From positions 2,710,001-2,774,000 of the forward strand of contig NZ_JAGJBZ010000001.1 of assembly GCF_020010925.1 (NCBI RefSeq): a stretch of DNA of 64,000 nt. Reading direction: 5' to 3'. This stretch comes from Streptomyces griseiscabiei. Its GTDB lineage: Bacteria > Actinomycetota > Actinomycetes > Streptomycetales > Streptomycetaceae. The number at the start of each line of letters is the position of its first letter. Positions within the stretch are counted from its first letter, which is position 1. The notes under the pieces are model-generated. The model had not been told where the DNA came from and did no database searches. It saw only the letters and a program-made list of their open reading frames with translations. Positions 42,990-50,810 of the stretch are shown here, one piece after another. Made by a program: the position numbers and the translations under genes.

Positions 42990-44540
42990 GTGGCCCGGGT
43001 CCCCCTCCCCCGCATTCTGAGCACCGGTGGCGCGCACCTCGCCAGGAGCCGGGAGCTGGCCCGGACCGCGGCCGACGGCGCCACCGACGTCCTCCACCCG
43101 CTGATCACGATCACGCGTGGACTGCGCCGGCTGGTCGCCGCCGGGCGCCGCAGATGGGCCGAGACCCCGAAGGACCGCCGCGGGTCCCTGCTCTTCCTGG
43201 CGGCCTCGGTCGTCCTGGTCGTGACCCTGGTGCCGTACGGCCCGCTGCTCGCCGTCATCGCCCTGATGGCGGCGGCAGCCTGGGCGGGCCGGGCCGGGGC
43301 CGTCCCCGAGCCCACCGGCCCCGACGAGTCCCAGACCCAGCGCCTGCGGTCCCTCTACGAGGCCCTGGTCCCCTACTTCTCGGCCGCCGAGGACCCCGAA
43401 CCCCTGTACGCGCACGGCGGGGCCTGGGACAAGGCCTTCCCCACCTACGCGTTCGACGGCACCGGCCGCGTCTGCCATCTGCTGATCCGCTACCCCGCGT
43501 ACTTCACCGACGGGGAGGCGGAGGCCCGCGCCCGCATCGAACACCTGCTGCACACCAAGGCGGGCCGCGGCCGTGAGTACCGCTTCACCTGGGACGAGGA
43601 GGGCAACGAACTGACCGTCGCCGTCCTCTCCCCGCTGGCCACCGACATCGCCGCCCAGCGCTTCGTGACGGCACCGGGCGAGACGGTCCTCGGCTTCACC
43701 GACGCGGCCGACGTCCAGCGCACCCTGCCCGTGTCCCACGGAGAGGAGCAGCGCGACGTGCCGCCGGTCGTCTGGCGCACCGGCGTCCGCTCCACCGAGC
43801 CGCATCTGCTGGCCGTGGGCGAACCGGGCAGCGGTACGACGACCCTGCTCCGCTCGATCGCCCTCCAGGCCCTCCAGCACGGCGACGTGGTCGTCGTCGA
43901 GGGCGGCGGCAGCGGCGAGTACGCCTGTCTGTCCGGCCGTGACGGGGTCCTCGCCGTGGAGAGCGGCCTCTCCGGGGCCCTGGCGAGCCTGGAGTGGGCG
44001 TCCCAGGAGACCGAGCGCCGGCTCATCGCCACGAACCTCGCCCGCCAGGCGGGCCGTTCCACGCCGGACGACATCAGCCGTCCCCTCTGGCTCCTCCTCG
44101 ACCGCCCGAGCGTGCTGACCCATCTCGCGGCGGCCGACGGCCGGCGCGACCCGCAGTCCCTCCTCCAGGTCCCCCTGCGGCACGGCCGCGCGGTCGACGT
44201 CACCGTGGTGATCACCGAGCAGTTCGACCATGTGGACGCGCTCACGGACGCGGTGAGGCAGCACACCCGCGCGCGCGTGGTGCTGGGGCCTGCCTCACCC
44301 GCCCAGGTCGAAGCCGTCCTGGGCACCGCACCCCCCACCACCCCCACCCCGGACTTCCCCCCGGGCCGCGGCTACGCCCGCCTCGGCCCCGCCCCCACCC
44401 TGCGCCTCCAGGTCCCCACCACCCCGGACCCCTACGACGAGTCCACCCCCGAACCCCACCGCCGGGCCGTCCTCGATCTGCTCCCACCCCACACGACCCC
44501 ACCGGACGCCCTGACGAAGACGGCGGTGGCGGAGACCTGA
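42990..44540 (+). CDS. sffA: SffA, SpoIIIE/FtsK-like protein
   Basis: 516-aa protein, second gene of the smeA operon. A basic N-terminus precedes a hydrophobic pair of helices (about 66-100), then a SpoIIIE/FtsK-type RecA-fold domain. The Walker A-like loop is GEPGSGTTTLLRS at 277-289, where T283 takes the place of the expected lysine; the Walker B-like strand is PLWLLLDRPSV. SffA is thought to help clear or segregate DNA at sporulation septa. With the lysine missing, ATP-driven pumping is doubtful. The GTG at 42990 follows AGGAGACAGCC. No gamma (KOPS-reading) domain is visible at the Pro-rich C-terminus. Confidence 0.85.
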   Translation: MARVPLPRILSTGGAHLARSRELARTAADGATDVLHPLITITRGLRRLVAAGRRRWAETPKDRRGSLLFLAASVVLVVTLVPYGPLLAVIALMAAAAWAGRAGAVPEPTGPDESQTQRLRSLYEALVPYFSAAEDPEPLYAHGGAWDKAFPTYAFDGTGRVCHLLIRYPAYFTDGEAEARARIEHLLHTKAGRGREYRFTWDEEGNELTVAVLSPLATDIAAQRFVTAPGETVLGFTDAADVQRTLPVSHGEEQRDVPPVVWRTGVRSTEPHLLAVGEPGSGTTTLLRSIALQALQHGDVVVVEGGGSGEYACLSGRDGVLAVESGLSGALASLEWASQETERRLIATNLARQAGRSTPDDISRPLWLLLDRPSVLTHLAAADGRRDPQSLLQVPLRHGRAVDVTVVITEQFDHVDALTDAVRQHTRARVVLGPASPAQVEAVLGTAPPTTPTPDFPPGRGYARLGPAPTLRLQVPTTPDPYDESTPEPHRRAVLDLLPPHTTPPDALTKTAVAET

Positions 44541-44553
44541 GGCGGCGGCTTCC

Positions 44554-44724
44554 CCTAGGGCCCTTCTGACGGATCTCCGCGGCGTCGCGACGCCCGGCAC
44601 GCACCCTCGCCGCACGGCGCGAAGGGCCAGGTGGCTCCGCCACAAGACCCTCCACGCCGCACGCCGAGCGCACGCACCGAACGCCGCGCCTTCTCCCACA
44701 GAGATCCACCAGAAGGGCCCTAGG
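44554..44724. mobile_element. 171-bp MITE-like element
   Basis: Near-perfect 24-bp terminal inverted repeats (44554-44577 with 44701-44724, 22 of 24 pairs) begin CCTAGGGCCCTTCTG and end with the complementary sequence. The interior has no ORF. The outer ends can be read as a CTAG target duplication around GGCCCTTCTG inverted repeats, as left by IS5-group elements. It lies between the convergent stops of sffA and the MocR gene and may also act as a terminator. Confidence 0.75.
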
Positions 44725-44767
44725 CCGCGCTCAGCTCAGCCAGGGCCGCCGCGCACCCGCCAAGCCC

Positions 44768-46267
44768 TCACGCCACGAACGTCCGCGGCCCCTCGCCCCC
44801 ACCGGACGCCCCGTCCCGCACCAGCCGTGCCGCCGCCGCCAACCGCACGGCCGCCTCCTCGGCCACCGCTCCCCCCACGGTGAACGGCAGCCGCACATAT
44901 CCCTCGAAGGCCCCGTCCACCCCGAACCGGGGCCCGGACGGCACCCGGACGCCGACCCGCTCCCCCACCTCCGCGAGCCGGGACCCCGACAGACCCCCGG
45001 TGCGCACCCACAGCGTCAGCCCGCCCCGGGGCTCCGAGAACTCCCAGTCCGGCAGCTCACGCCGCAGCGCCGTCACCAACGCGTCCCGGTTGCCCCGCGC
45101 CTGCTCCCGCCGCACGTCCACGGCCTGCGCCCAGCCCCCCGTGCTCATCAGCCAGTTCACGGCCAGCTGCTCCAGCACCGGCGTCCCCAGATCCGCATAC
45201 GCCCGCGCCGCCACAAGACTCCGGATCACCTCCGGCGCGGCCCGCACCCAGCCGATCCGCATCCCCGCCCAGAACGCCTTGCTGGCCGACCCGACCGTGA
45301 TCACCGTGGACCCCGCCGGATCGAACGCGCACACGGGCCGCGGCATCTCCACATCGTCGTCGAGCCACAGCTCGGTCATCGTCTCGTCGGCGACGAGCAC
45401 CGTCCCGGCACCCCGCGCCGCGTCGACGAGCCCTCGCCGCCGGTCCTCGTCGGCGAGCGCGCCGGTCGGATTGTGGAAGTCGGCGACGACGTAGGCGAGC
45501 CGGGGCGCCGCGTCCCGCAGCACCTGCCGCCACCGGTCCATGTCCCATCCGGCGAGCCCGTCGGCCATCGCGACCGGCACCAGTCGCGCCCCCGCCTCCC
45601 GCATCAGCTGCAGGATGTTGGCGTACGACGGCGACTCCACCGCGATCCGCTCGCCGCGCCCGGCGAAGAGGTGGCAGATGGCGTCCATGGCTCCCATGGC
45701 CCCCGTGGTCACCATGATCTGCTCGGGCATCGTCGGGATCCCGCGCGCGGTGTACCGCTCGGCGAGCATGGAGCGCAGCGCGGGCAGCCCGGCCGGGTAG
45801 TCGCCGTGGGTGTGGGCGTAGGGCGGCAGTTCCTCCAGCGCGCCCCGCACGGCCCGGGTGAGCCAGGGTTCGGGGGCGGGCAGGGCCGCGCAGCCCAGGT
45901 CGATCATCGAACCGAGCGCCTCGGGCGGCAGGGGTTCCAGTCCGCGCGCGGGCAACGGCTTCCCGGCCGGGACGGCCGTCCAGCTGCCGGCTCCCCGCCG
46001 GGACTCCAGGAACCCCTCGGCGCGCAGCGCCTCGTAGGCCGCCGCGACGGTCGTACGGCTGACGGAGAGGGACAGGGCAAGCTCCCGCTCGGCGGGCAGC
46101 CGGGCGGCCACCGGCACACGGCCCTCCAGGACCAGCAGCCGGATGCCGTCGGCGAGAGCGCGGTAGGCGGGCGGGCGGCGGGTGCTGGGACCGGCGGGGC
46201 GCTCCTGCTGGGAGGTGAGCAGCCGCGCGAGCTGAGCCGCCCCCATCGCCGAAGTCCACTGCGCCAT
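44768..46267 (-). CDS. MocR/PdxR-type GntR regulator with aminotransferase domain
   Basis: 499-aa regulator: an N-terminal GntR winged helix (RALADGIRLLVLEGRVPVAARLPAEREL ... SRTTVAAAYEALRAEGFL) fused to a fold-type I aminotransferase domain with PLP lysine K330 in VGSASKAFWAGMRIGW and the motif VVADFHNPTGALAD. MocR proteins sense PLP or an amino compound bound to it. It is divergent from a YczE-type membrane protein; the same pairing (ycxD-yczE) exists in Bacillus subtilis. A 6-bp inverted repeat in the spacer may be its operator. Confidence 0.93.
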   Translation of the reverse strand: MAQWTSAMGAAQLARLLTSQQERPAGPSTRRPPAYRALADGIRLLVLEGRVPVAARLPAERELALSLSVSRTTVAAAYEALRAEGFLESRRGAGSWTAVPAGKPLPARGLEPLPPEALGSMIDLGCAALPAPEPWLTRAVRGALEELPPYAHTHGDYPAGLPALRSMLAERYTARGIPTMPEQIMVTTGAMGAMDAICHLFAGRGERIAVESPSYANILQLMREAGARLVPVAMADGLAGWDMDRWRQVLRDAAPRLAYVVADFHNPTGALADEDRRRGLVDAARGAGTVLVADETMTELWLDDDVEMPRPVCAFDPAGSTVITVGSASKAFWAGMRIGWVRAAPEVIRSLVAARAYADLGTPVLEQLAVNWLMSTGGWAQAVDVRREQARGNRDALVTALRRELPDWEFSEPRGGLTLWVRTGGLSGSRLAEVGERVGVRVPSGPRFGVDGAFEGYVRLPFTVGGAVAEEAAVRLAAAARLVRDGASGGGEGPRTFVA

Positions 46268-46301
46268 GATTTCAGTCCACCTTCCCCGGATTGGCCATGG
46301 A

Positions 46302-46321
46302 TGGCTTCACTTTCCAAGCCA
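46302..46321. promoter_or_regulatory. Possible MocR operator
   Basis: TGGCTT-N8-AAGCCA in the 98-base divergent spacer between the MocR regulator and the YczE-type gene; TTGGCCATGG just before it is a second candidate half-site. Confidence 0.4.
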
Positions 46322-46365
46322 CAGAGTGACATGTGACAGGCCACCCGCACCACCAGGGGGACATC

Positions 46366-47040
46366 TTGACCACACAGGACCTACCGCAGGGAGTGCCGCC
46401 GCGCCGTCTGGGCCGACGGCTGACCCAGCTGTACACCGGCCTCGCGCTGTACGGCGCCAGCTCCGCGCTGCTGGTGGAGGCGGGCCTCGGCCTGGAGCCG
46501 TGGAACGTGCTGCACCAGGGTCTGGCGGAGCTGACCGGGATGACCATCGGCGTGGTGTCGATCTTCGTCGGCGCGGTGGTGCTGCTCCTGTGGATCCCGC
46601 TGCGCCAGCGCCCGGGCCTCGGCACGGTCTCCAACGTCTTCGTGGTCGGCATCGCGATGGACGCCACCCTGGCCCTGGTGCCCGAGGCGCACACCATGGC
46701 CGTACGCATCCCCCTCCTCGTCGCCGGGATCGTGCTGAACGGCGTGGCGACGGGCCTGTACATCGCCGCCCGGTTCGGTCCGGGTCCGCGCGACGGTCTG
46801 ATGACGGGACTGCACCGGCGTACCGGCCGCTCGGTCCGGCTGATGCGGACGGCCGTGGAGGTGGCGGTGCTGGCGACCGGCTTCGCCCTCGGCGGCACGG
46901 TCGGCGTGGGCACCCTTCTCTACGCGCTCTCCATCGGTCCGCTCGCCCAGTTCTTCCTGCGCCTGTTCGCCGTCCCCCCGGAATCCGGCAGCACGGTCGT
47001 TGCCACCGGTCCACCGGAGCGGGCCATACTGCCCGGGTGA
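46366..47040 (+). CDS. YczE/YitT-type integral membrane protein
   Basis: 224-aa protein with five to six membrane helices, beginning RRLTQLYTGLALYGASSALLVEAGLGLEPWNVLHQGLAELTGMTIG, the hallmark of the YczE/YyaS/YitT family. Its biochemical role is unknown; a transport or export role is suspected. The TTG at 46366 is preferred because AGGGGGA lies just upstream; a GTG at 46333 would add 11 residues. It is probably controlled by the divergent MocR regulator and is coupled by GTGA to the phosphodiesterase gene. Confidence 0.85.
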   Translation: MTTQDLPQGVPPRRLGRRLTQLYTGLALYGASSALLVEAGLGLEPWNVLHQGLAELTGMTIGVVSIFVGAVVLLLWIPLRQRPGLGTVSNVFVVGIAMDATLALVPEAHTMAVRIPLLVAGIVLNGVATGLYIAARFGPGPRDGLMTGLHRRTGRSVRLMRTAVEVAVLATGFALGGTVGVGTLLYALSIGPLAQFFLRLFAVPPESGSTVVATGPPERAILPG

Positions 47041-47804
47041 CCGCCCCCGTACGCCACCCCTACCTCGACCATCCGGGCCCGATCGCCTTCGCCCACCGGG
47101 GCGGGGCGGCGGACGGCCTGGAGAACACCATGGCCCAGTTCCGGCGGGCGGTGGAGTCGGGCTACCGCTACATCGAGACCGATGTGCACGCCACGCTCGA
47201 CGGCAAGCTCGTCGCGTTCCACGACTCGACCCTGGACCGGGTGACCGACGGGGCGGGCCGGATAGCGGACCTGCCGTGGAGGGAGATCCGCGGCGCGCGC
47301 GTGGCGGGCGCCGAACCGGTCCCCCTCTTCGAGGACCTGCTCGAAGCCTTCCCCGGCGTCCGCTGGAACGTCGACGTCAAGGCGGAGCCGGCGCTCCATC
47401 CGCTCCTCAACCTCGTCGCCCGCACCGGGTCCTGGGACCGGGTCTGCGTCGGCTCGTTCTCCGAGTCCCGCGTCGCGCGCGCCCAGCGCCTCGCCGGCCC
47501 GCGCCTGGCCACCTCGTACGGCACCGGCGGCGTCCTGGGGCTGCGGCTGCGCTCCTGGGGCATCCCCGCCACGGTCCGCCGCTCGGCGGTCGCCGCCCAG
47601 GTGCCGGAGTCCCAGTCGGGGGTGCCCGTCGTGGACCACCGGTTCGTCCGGGCCGCCCACGCGCGCGGGCTGCAGGTCCACGTCTGGACCGTGAACGAAC
47701 CGCAACGTATGCACCGGCTCCTGGATCTGGGCGTCGATGGCATCATGACCGATCACATCGACACGCTGCGCAAGGTGCTTGAGGACCGGGGGACCTGGGT
47801 CTGA
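47037..47804 (+). CDS. Glycerophosphodiester phosphodiesterase
   Basis: 255-aa GDPD-domain hydrolase that splits glycerophosphodiesters into an alcohol and glycerol 3-phosphate. Catalytic motifs: FAHRGGAADGLENT (His and Glu), YIETDVHATLDGKLVAFHDSTLDRVTDG (metal-binding Glu/Asp and the second His) and the C-terminal VHVWTVNEPQRMHRLLDLGVDGIMTDH. No signal peptide is seen, so it is cytoplasmic (UgpQ-like). The GTG start overlaps the stop of the YczE-type gene. MFS gene 47846 follows after 41 bases. Confidence 0.92.
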   Translation: MTAPVRHPYLDHPGPIAFAHRGGAADGLENTMAQFRRAVESGYRYIETDVHATLDGKLVAFHDSTLDRVTDGAGRIADLPWREIRGARVAGAEPVPLFEDLLEAFPGVRWNVDVKAEPALHPLLNLVARTGSWDRVCVGSFSESRVARAQRLAGPRLATSYGTGGVLGLRLRSWGIPATVRRSAVAAQVPESQSGVPVVDHRFVRAAHARGLQVHVWTVNEPQRMHRLLDLGVDGIMTDHIDTLRKVLEDRGTWV

Positions 47805-47845
47805 CGCGCTCGCGCGGCCCGCTCACGGGGAAGCGAGGGGCACGG

Positions 47846-49213
47846 GTGGGCACCGACACCGTGCGAACGGACCAGGCCGACGAGGCCGCGGGCAGACGGC
47901 GTGAACAGCGCGGCTGGTACTTCTACGACTGGGCCTGCTCCGTCTACTCGACCAGCGTCCTGACCGTGTTCCTCGGCCCCTATCTGACCGAGGTCGCCAA
48001 GTCCGCCGCCGACACGGACGGTTACGTCCATCCTCTGGGCATACCGGTCCGCGCGGGCTCCTTCTTCGCGTACTCGGTGTCCCTGTCGGTGATCCTGGCC
48101 GTCGTGATCATGCCCCTGGTGGGCGCGGCGGCCGACCGTACGGGCCGCAAGAAGCCGCTCCTGGGCGCGGCCGCCTATGTCGGTGCCGCCGCGACCGCGG
48201 GCATGTTCTTCCTGGACGGCGACCGCTATCTGCTCGGTGGCGTCCTGCTGGTCGTCGCGAACGCCGCGCAGTCCGTGGCGATGATGCTCTACAACTCCTA
48301 TCTCCCGCAGATCGCGCCGCCCGAGGAACGTGACGCCGTCTCCTCCCGGGGCTGGGCCTTCGGCTACGCGGCGGGCTCCCTGGTCCTGGTCGCGAACCTG
48401 ATCCTGTTCACCGCCCACGACTCCTTCGGCATCTCCGAGGGCATGGCCGTCCGTATCTGCCTGGCCTCGGCGGGCCTGTGGTGGGGCGCCTTCACCCTGA
48501 TCCCGCTGAGCCGCCTGCGCGACCGCCGTACTCCGGCGGGAGAGGCCAAGGGGTCCGAGGAGGGAGCGACGGCCCCCGGTCTGCGGCAGCTCGCCGCGAC
48601 CGTCCGCGACATGCGCCGCCACCCGCTGACGCTCGCCTTCCTCCTCGCCTACCTGGTCTACAACGACGGCATCCAGACGGTGATCTCCCAGGCCTCGGTG
48701 TACGGCTCCGAGGAACTCGGTCTGGAGCAGTCCACGCTCATCGTGGCGGTGCTGCTGGTGCAGATCCTGGCGGTGGGCGGTGCCCTCGGCATGGGCCGGC
48801 TCTCCCGCCGCTACGGCGCCAAGCGCACCATCCTCGGCTCCCTGGTGGCCTGGACCCTGATTCTCGCCGCCGGCTACTTCCTCCCGGCGGGGGCGCCCGT
48901 CTTCTTCTTCGTCCTCGCCTCGGGCATCGGCCTGGTCCTCGGCGGCAGCCAGGCCCTCTCCCGTTCTCTCTTCTCCCATCTCGTCCCGCCCGGCAAGGAG
49001 GCCGAGTACTTCTCCGCGTACGAGATGAGCGACCGCGGGATGAGCTGGCTGGGCCCCCTGCTGTTCGGTGTGACATACCAGCTGACCGGAAGTTATCGGG
49101 ACGCGATCATCTCCCTGGTGGCCTTCTTCGTCCTGGGATTCGCCCTGCTCGCGAGGGTTCCGGTGCACCGGGCGATCCGCGACGCGGGCAATCCCGTACC
49201 GGACAGGATTTAG
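47846..49213 (+). CDS. MFS transporter of the UMF1/Atg22-like type
   Basis: 455-aa major facilitator protein with WYFYDWACSVYSTSVLTVFLGPYL at the start, the YDWA signature of the UMF1/Atg22 family, and AADRTGRKKPLLGAAAYVG as the loop 2-3 motif. Twelve helices can be traced, with a charged central loop near residue 235. The substrate is unknown. GTG start with GAGGGG upstream. It probably shares a transcript with the phosphodiesterase. Confidence 0.88.
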   Translation: MGTDTVRTDQADEAAGRRREQRGWYFYDWACSVYSTSVLTVFLGPYLTEVAKSAADTDGYVHPLGIPVRAGSFFAYSVSLSVILAVVIMPLVGAAADRTGRKKPLLGAAAYVGAAATAGMFFLDGDRYLLGGVLLVVANAAQSVAMMLYNSYLPQIAPPEERDAVSSRGWAFGYAAGSLVLVANLILFTAHDSFGISEGMAVRICLASAGLWWGAFTLIPLSRLRDRRTPAGEAKGSEEGATAPGLRQLAATVRDMRRHPLTLAFLLAYLVYNDGIQTVISQASVYGSEELGLEQSTLIVAVLLVQILAVGGALGMGRLSRRYGAKRTILGSLVAWTLILAAGYFLPAGAPVFFFVLASGIGLVLGGSQALSRSLFSHLVPPGKEAEYFSAYEMSDRGMSWLGPLLFGVTYQLTGSYRDAIISLVAFFVLGFALLARVPVHRAIRDAGNPVPDRI

Positions 49214-49479
49214 CGCCGGGAGCGAAAGGGCTGTAGTGTACGCGTTTGGCCTGCCAGGCGTACCGTTACTGCGCGTCAAAGATGCCGAAACGCTGGGTGA
49301 CATCTGCTGTCAGATGTGACAAACCGGGCGCGGGTGGGTACAACAAGGGCGGCTACGACGGCGACGCATGACCCGGAACGGGACACGGAACGGGAATCTT
49401 TACCGCCGACCGGACGTTGACCGGATGACGACGACAGCGACACCTGTCCTGTGGGCGACAAGCCCGGGAGGCACGATTC
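49214..49479 (+). promoter_or_regulatory. rbpA upstream region with hairpin
   Basis: 266 bases between the MFS transporter and rbpA. A perfect 7-bp hairpin ACATCTG-CTGT-CAGATGT occupies 49300-49317 and may end the MFS transcript or regulate rbpA. The SigR promoter of rbpA lies further down. Confidence 0.5.
49393..49418 (+). promoter_or_regulatory. SigR-type promoter of rbpA
   Basis: GGAAT (49393-49397), an 18-base spacer and GTT (49416-49418) fit the SigR consensus GGAAT-N18/19-GTT exactly, 62 bases before the rbpA start. rbpA is a known SigR target in S. coelicolor. Confidence 0.8.
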
Positions 49480-49854
49480 ATGAGTGAGCGAGCTCTTCGC
49501 GGCACGCGCCTCGTGGTGACCAGCTACGAGACGGACCGCGGCATCGACTTGGCTCCGCGCCAGGCCGTGGAGTACGCATGCGAGAAGGGGCACCGCTTCG
49601 AGATGCCCTTCTCGGTCGAGGCGGAGATTCCGCCGGAGTGGGAGTGCAAGGTCTGCGGGGCCCAAGCACTCCTCGTGGACGGCGACGGCCCTGAGGAAAA
49701 GAAGGCCAAGCCCGCGCGTACACATTGGGACATGCTGATGGAGCGGCGCACGCGCGAGGAACTCGAAGAGGTTCTCGAAGAGCGCCTCGCGGTTCTCCGC
49801 TCCGGCGCGATGAACATCGCGGTACATCCGCGAGACAGCCGCAAGTCCGCGTAG
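49480..49854 (+). CDS. rbpA: RNA polymerase-binding protein RbpA
   Basis: 124-aa actinobacterial transcription factor that binds RNA polymerase and the principal sigma factor, stabilises the open complex and affects rifampicin tolerance. The core domain has zinc-ligand cysteines C34, C56 and C59 with H38 nearby (YACEKGHRF, WECKVCGAQ), followed by the basic linker and the C-terminal sigma-interaction helix HWDMLMERRTREELEEVLEERL. The whole sequence is typical. The ATG at 49480 has GGGAGGCACGATTC upstream. A SigR promoter lies 62 bases before it and a 17-bp-stem terminator follows. Confidence 0.97.
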   Translation: MSERALRGTRLVVTSYETDRGIDLAPRQAVEYACEKGHRFEMPFSVEAEIPPEWECKVCGAQALLVDGDGPEEKKAKPARTHWDMLMERRTREELEEVLEERLAVLRSGAMNIAVHPRDSRKSA

Positions 49855-49893
49855 CCCCTCCGGGGGTCACTCGGACCACACAGCGCAACCGAT

Positions 49894-49933
49894 GACCGAG
49901 GGCGCCGTACGCATGTGTACGGCGCCCTCGGTC
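49894..49933 (+). terminator. Strong terminator of rbpA
   Basis: A perfect 17-bp stem (49894-49910 with 49917-49933, starting GACCGAGGGCGCC) with a 6-base loop, followed by TTT, about 40 bases after the rbpA stop codon. Confidence 0.9.
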
Positions 49934-49972
49934 TTTGGCATGCCTTGTCGGATGCGGCTCCGTGGGGCTTCT

Positions 49973-50155
49973 CGCGCAGTTCCCCGCGCCCCTGAAAGGG
50001 GCTTGCGGCCCTTTCGGGCCTGAAAAGCACGGGGCGCAGCCCCTGCTTTTCAGGGGCGCGGGGAACTGCGCGACCAGCCCCCACCGGACGGACGCATGGG
50101 GGTCGAAGGGGCGCAGCCCCTTCAGGATGGGACGGGTAGGGGCGGCGGGGGCGAG
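49973..50155. repeat. Compound dispersed repeat with 25-bp inverted arms
   Basis: Perfect 25-bp inverted repeats (49973-49997 with 50048-50072; left arm starts CGCGCAGTTCCCCGCGCCCC) enclose 50 bases that form two further small hairpins. Beyond the right arm a second module (50106-50153) repeats, in inverse orientation, the sequence found just after the last gene of the window. The element lies in the spacer between rbpA and fxsA and directly abuts the fxsA stop. Confidence 0.8.
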
Positions 50156-50166
50156 GAAGAAACGTC

Positions 50167-50757
50167 TCAGCGGCTCAGCGGCGAACGCGGCGGCACATCC
50201 CCGGAACCGGGCCCCTCACCGTCCCGGATCACCTCACCCTGCACGACCTTCCCGTCCGGCCGATGCATACGCGCCTGCTGGAAGGCGTCACCGAGCCCCC
50301 CGGCCCCCGCCTCCCGGATCTTCCGCTCGAAGGTCCGCTCGGCATAACGCCCCAACGCCTTCTGTACCGGCGGAACCAGCAACACCAGCCCCACGGCGTC
50401 GGACACCAGCCCCGGCAGCATCAGCAGCAGACCCCCCAGCATCAGGAACCCGTTGCCCTCACTCTTGCCGGCTCCGGCCCCGGCCCCCGGAGAGACCCCA
50501 CCCCCCTGCTGCTGTTGCAGCGTCTCGGAGAGCGCCCGGAACGCCCGGCGCCCGGACCGCTTCACCACCGCGGACCCGGCGACGAACCCGGCGACGAGCA
50601 GCAGAAAGACCGTGAACCCACCGGCCGCGCCCGCGACCACCGTGAGCAGCCAGATCTCCAGCACCAGCCAGGCGGCGACACCCAACGGCAGAAACGTGCG
50701 CAGCCGGGAACGCCGGGGCCGGGCAGGGTACGTCGAGGACGGAACGCCAGTCGTCAT
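50167..50757 (-). CDS. fxsA: FxsA-family membrane protein
   Basis: 196-aa integral membrane protein of the FxsA family, named for suppression of F exclusion of phage T7 in E. coli. Hydrophobic segments are TFLPLGVAAWLVLEIWLLTVVAG, GFTVFLLLVAGFVAGSAVV and GFLMLGGLLLMLPGLVSDAVGLVLLVPP; the last includes the conserved LPGLVSDAVG. A Gln/Gly-rich stretch (about 79-97) lies between helices 2 and 3. Its cellular role in actinobacteria is unknown. The same-strand gene upstream (50811) ends 53 bases earlier, so it could be read from the mannose synthase transcript. Confidence 0.9.
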   Translation of the reverse strand: MTTGVPSSTYPARPRRSRLRTFLPLGVAAWLVLEIWLLTVVAGAAGGFTVFLLLVAGFVAGSAVVKRSGRRAFRALSETLQQQQGGGVSPGAGAGAGKSEGNGFLMLGGLLLMLPGLVSDAVGLVLLVPPVQKALGRYAERTFERKIREAGAGGLGDAFQQARMHRPDGKVVQGEVIRDGEGPGSGDVPPRSPLSR

Positions 50758-50810
50758 GTTCCCAGTGTGCCTGGCCCGGGCTCAGCACGGGATAAGGGGC
50801 CTGATCAGGC

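Noticed and set aside
42758..44540. smeA-sffA read as part of an integrative plasmid (spd/TraB-like)
   Set aside because: No integrase, Rep or attachment site is nearby, and the small membrane protein with FtsK-like partner fits the known sporulation operon.
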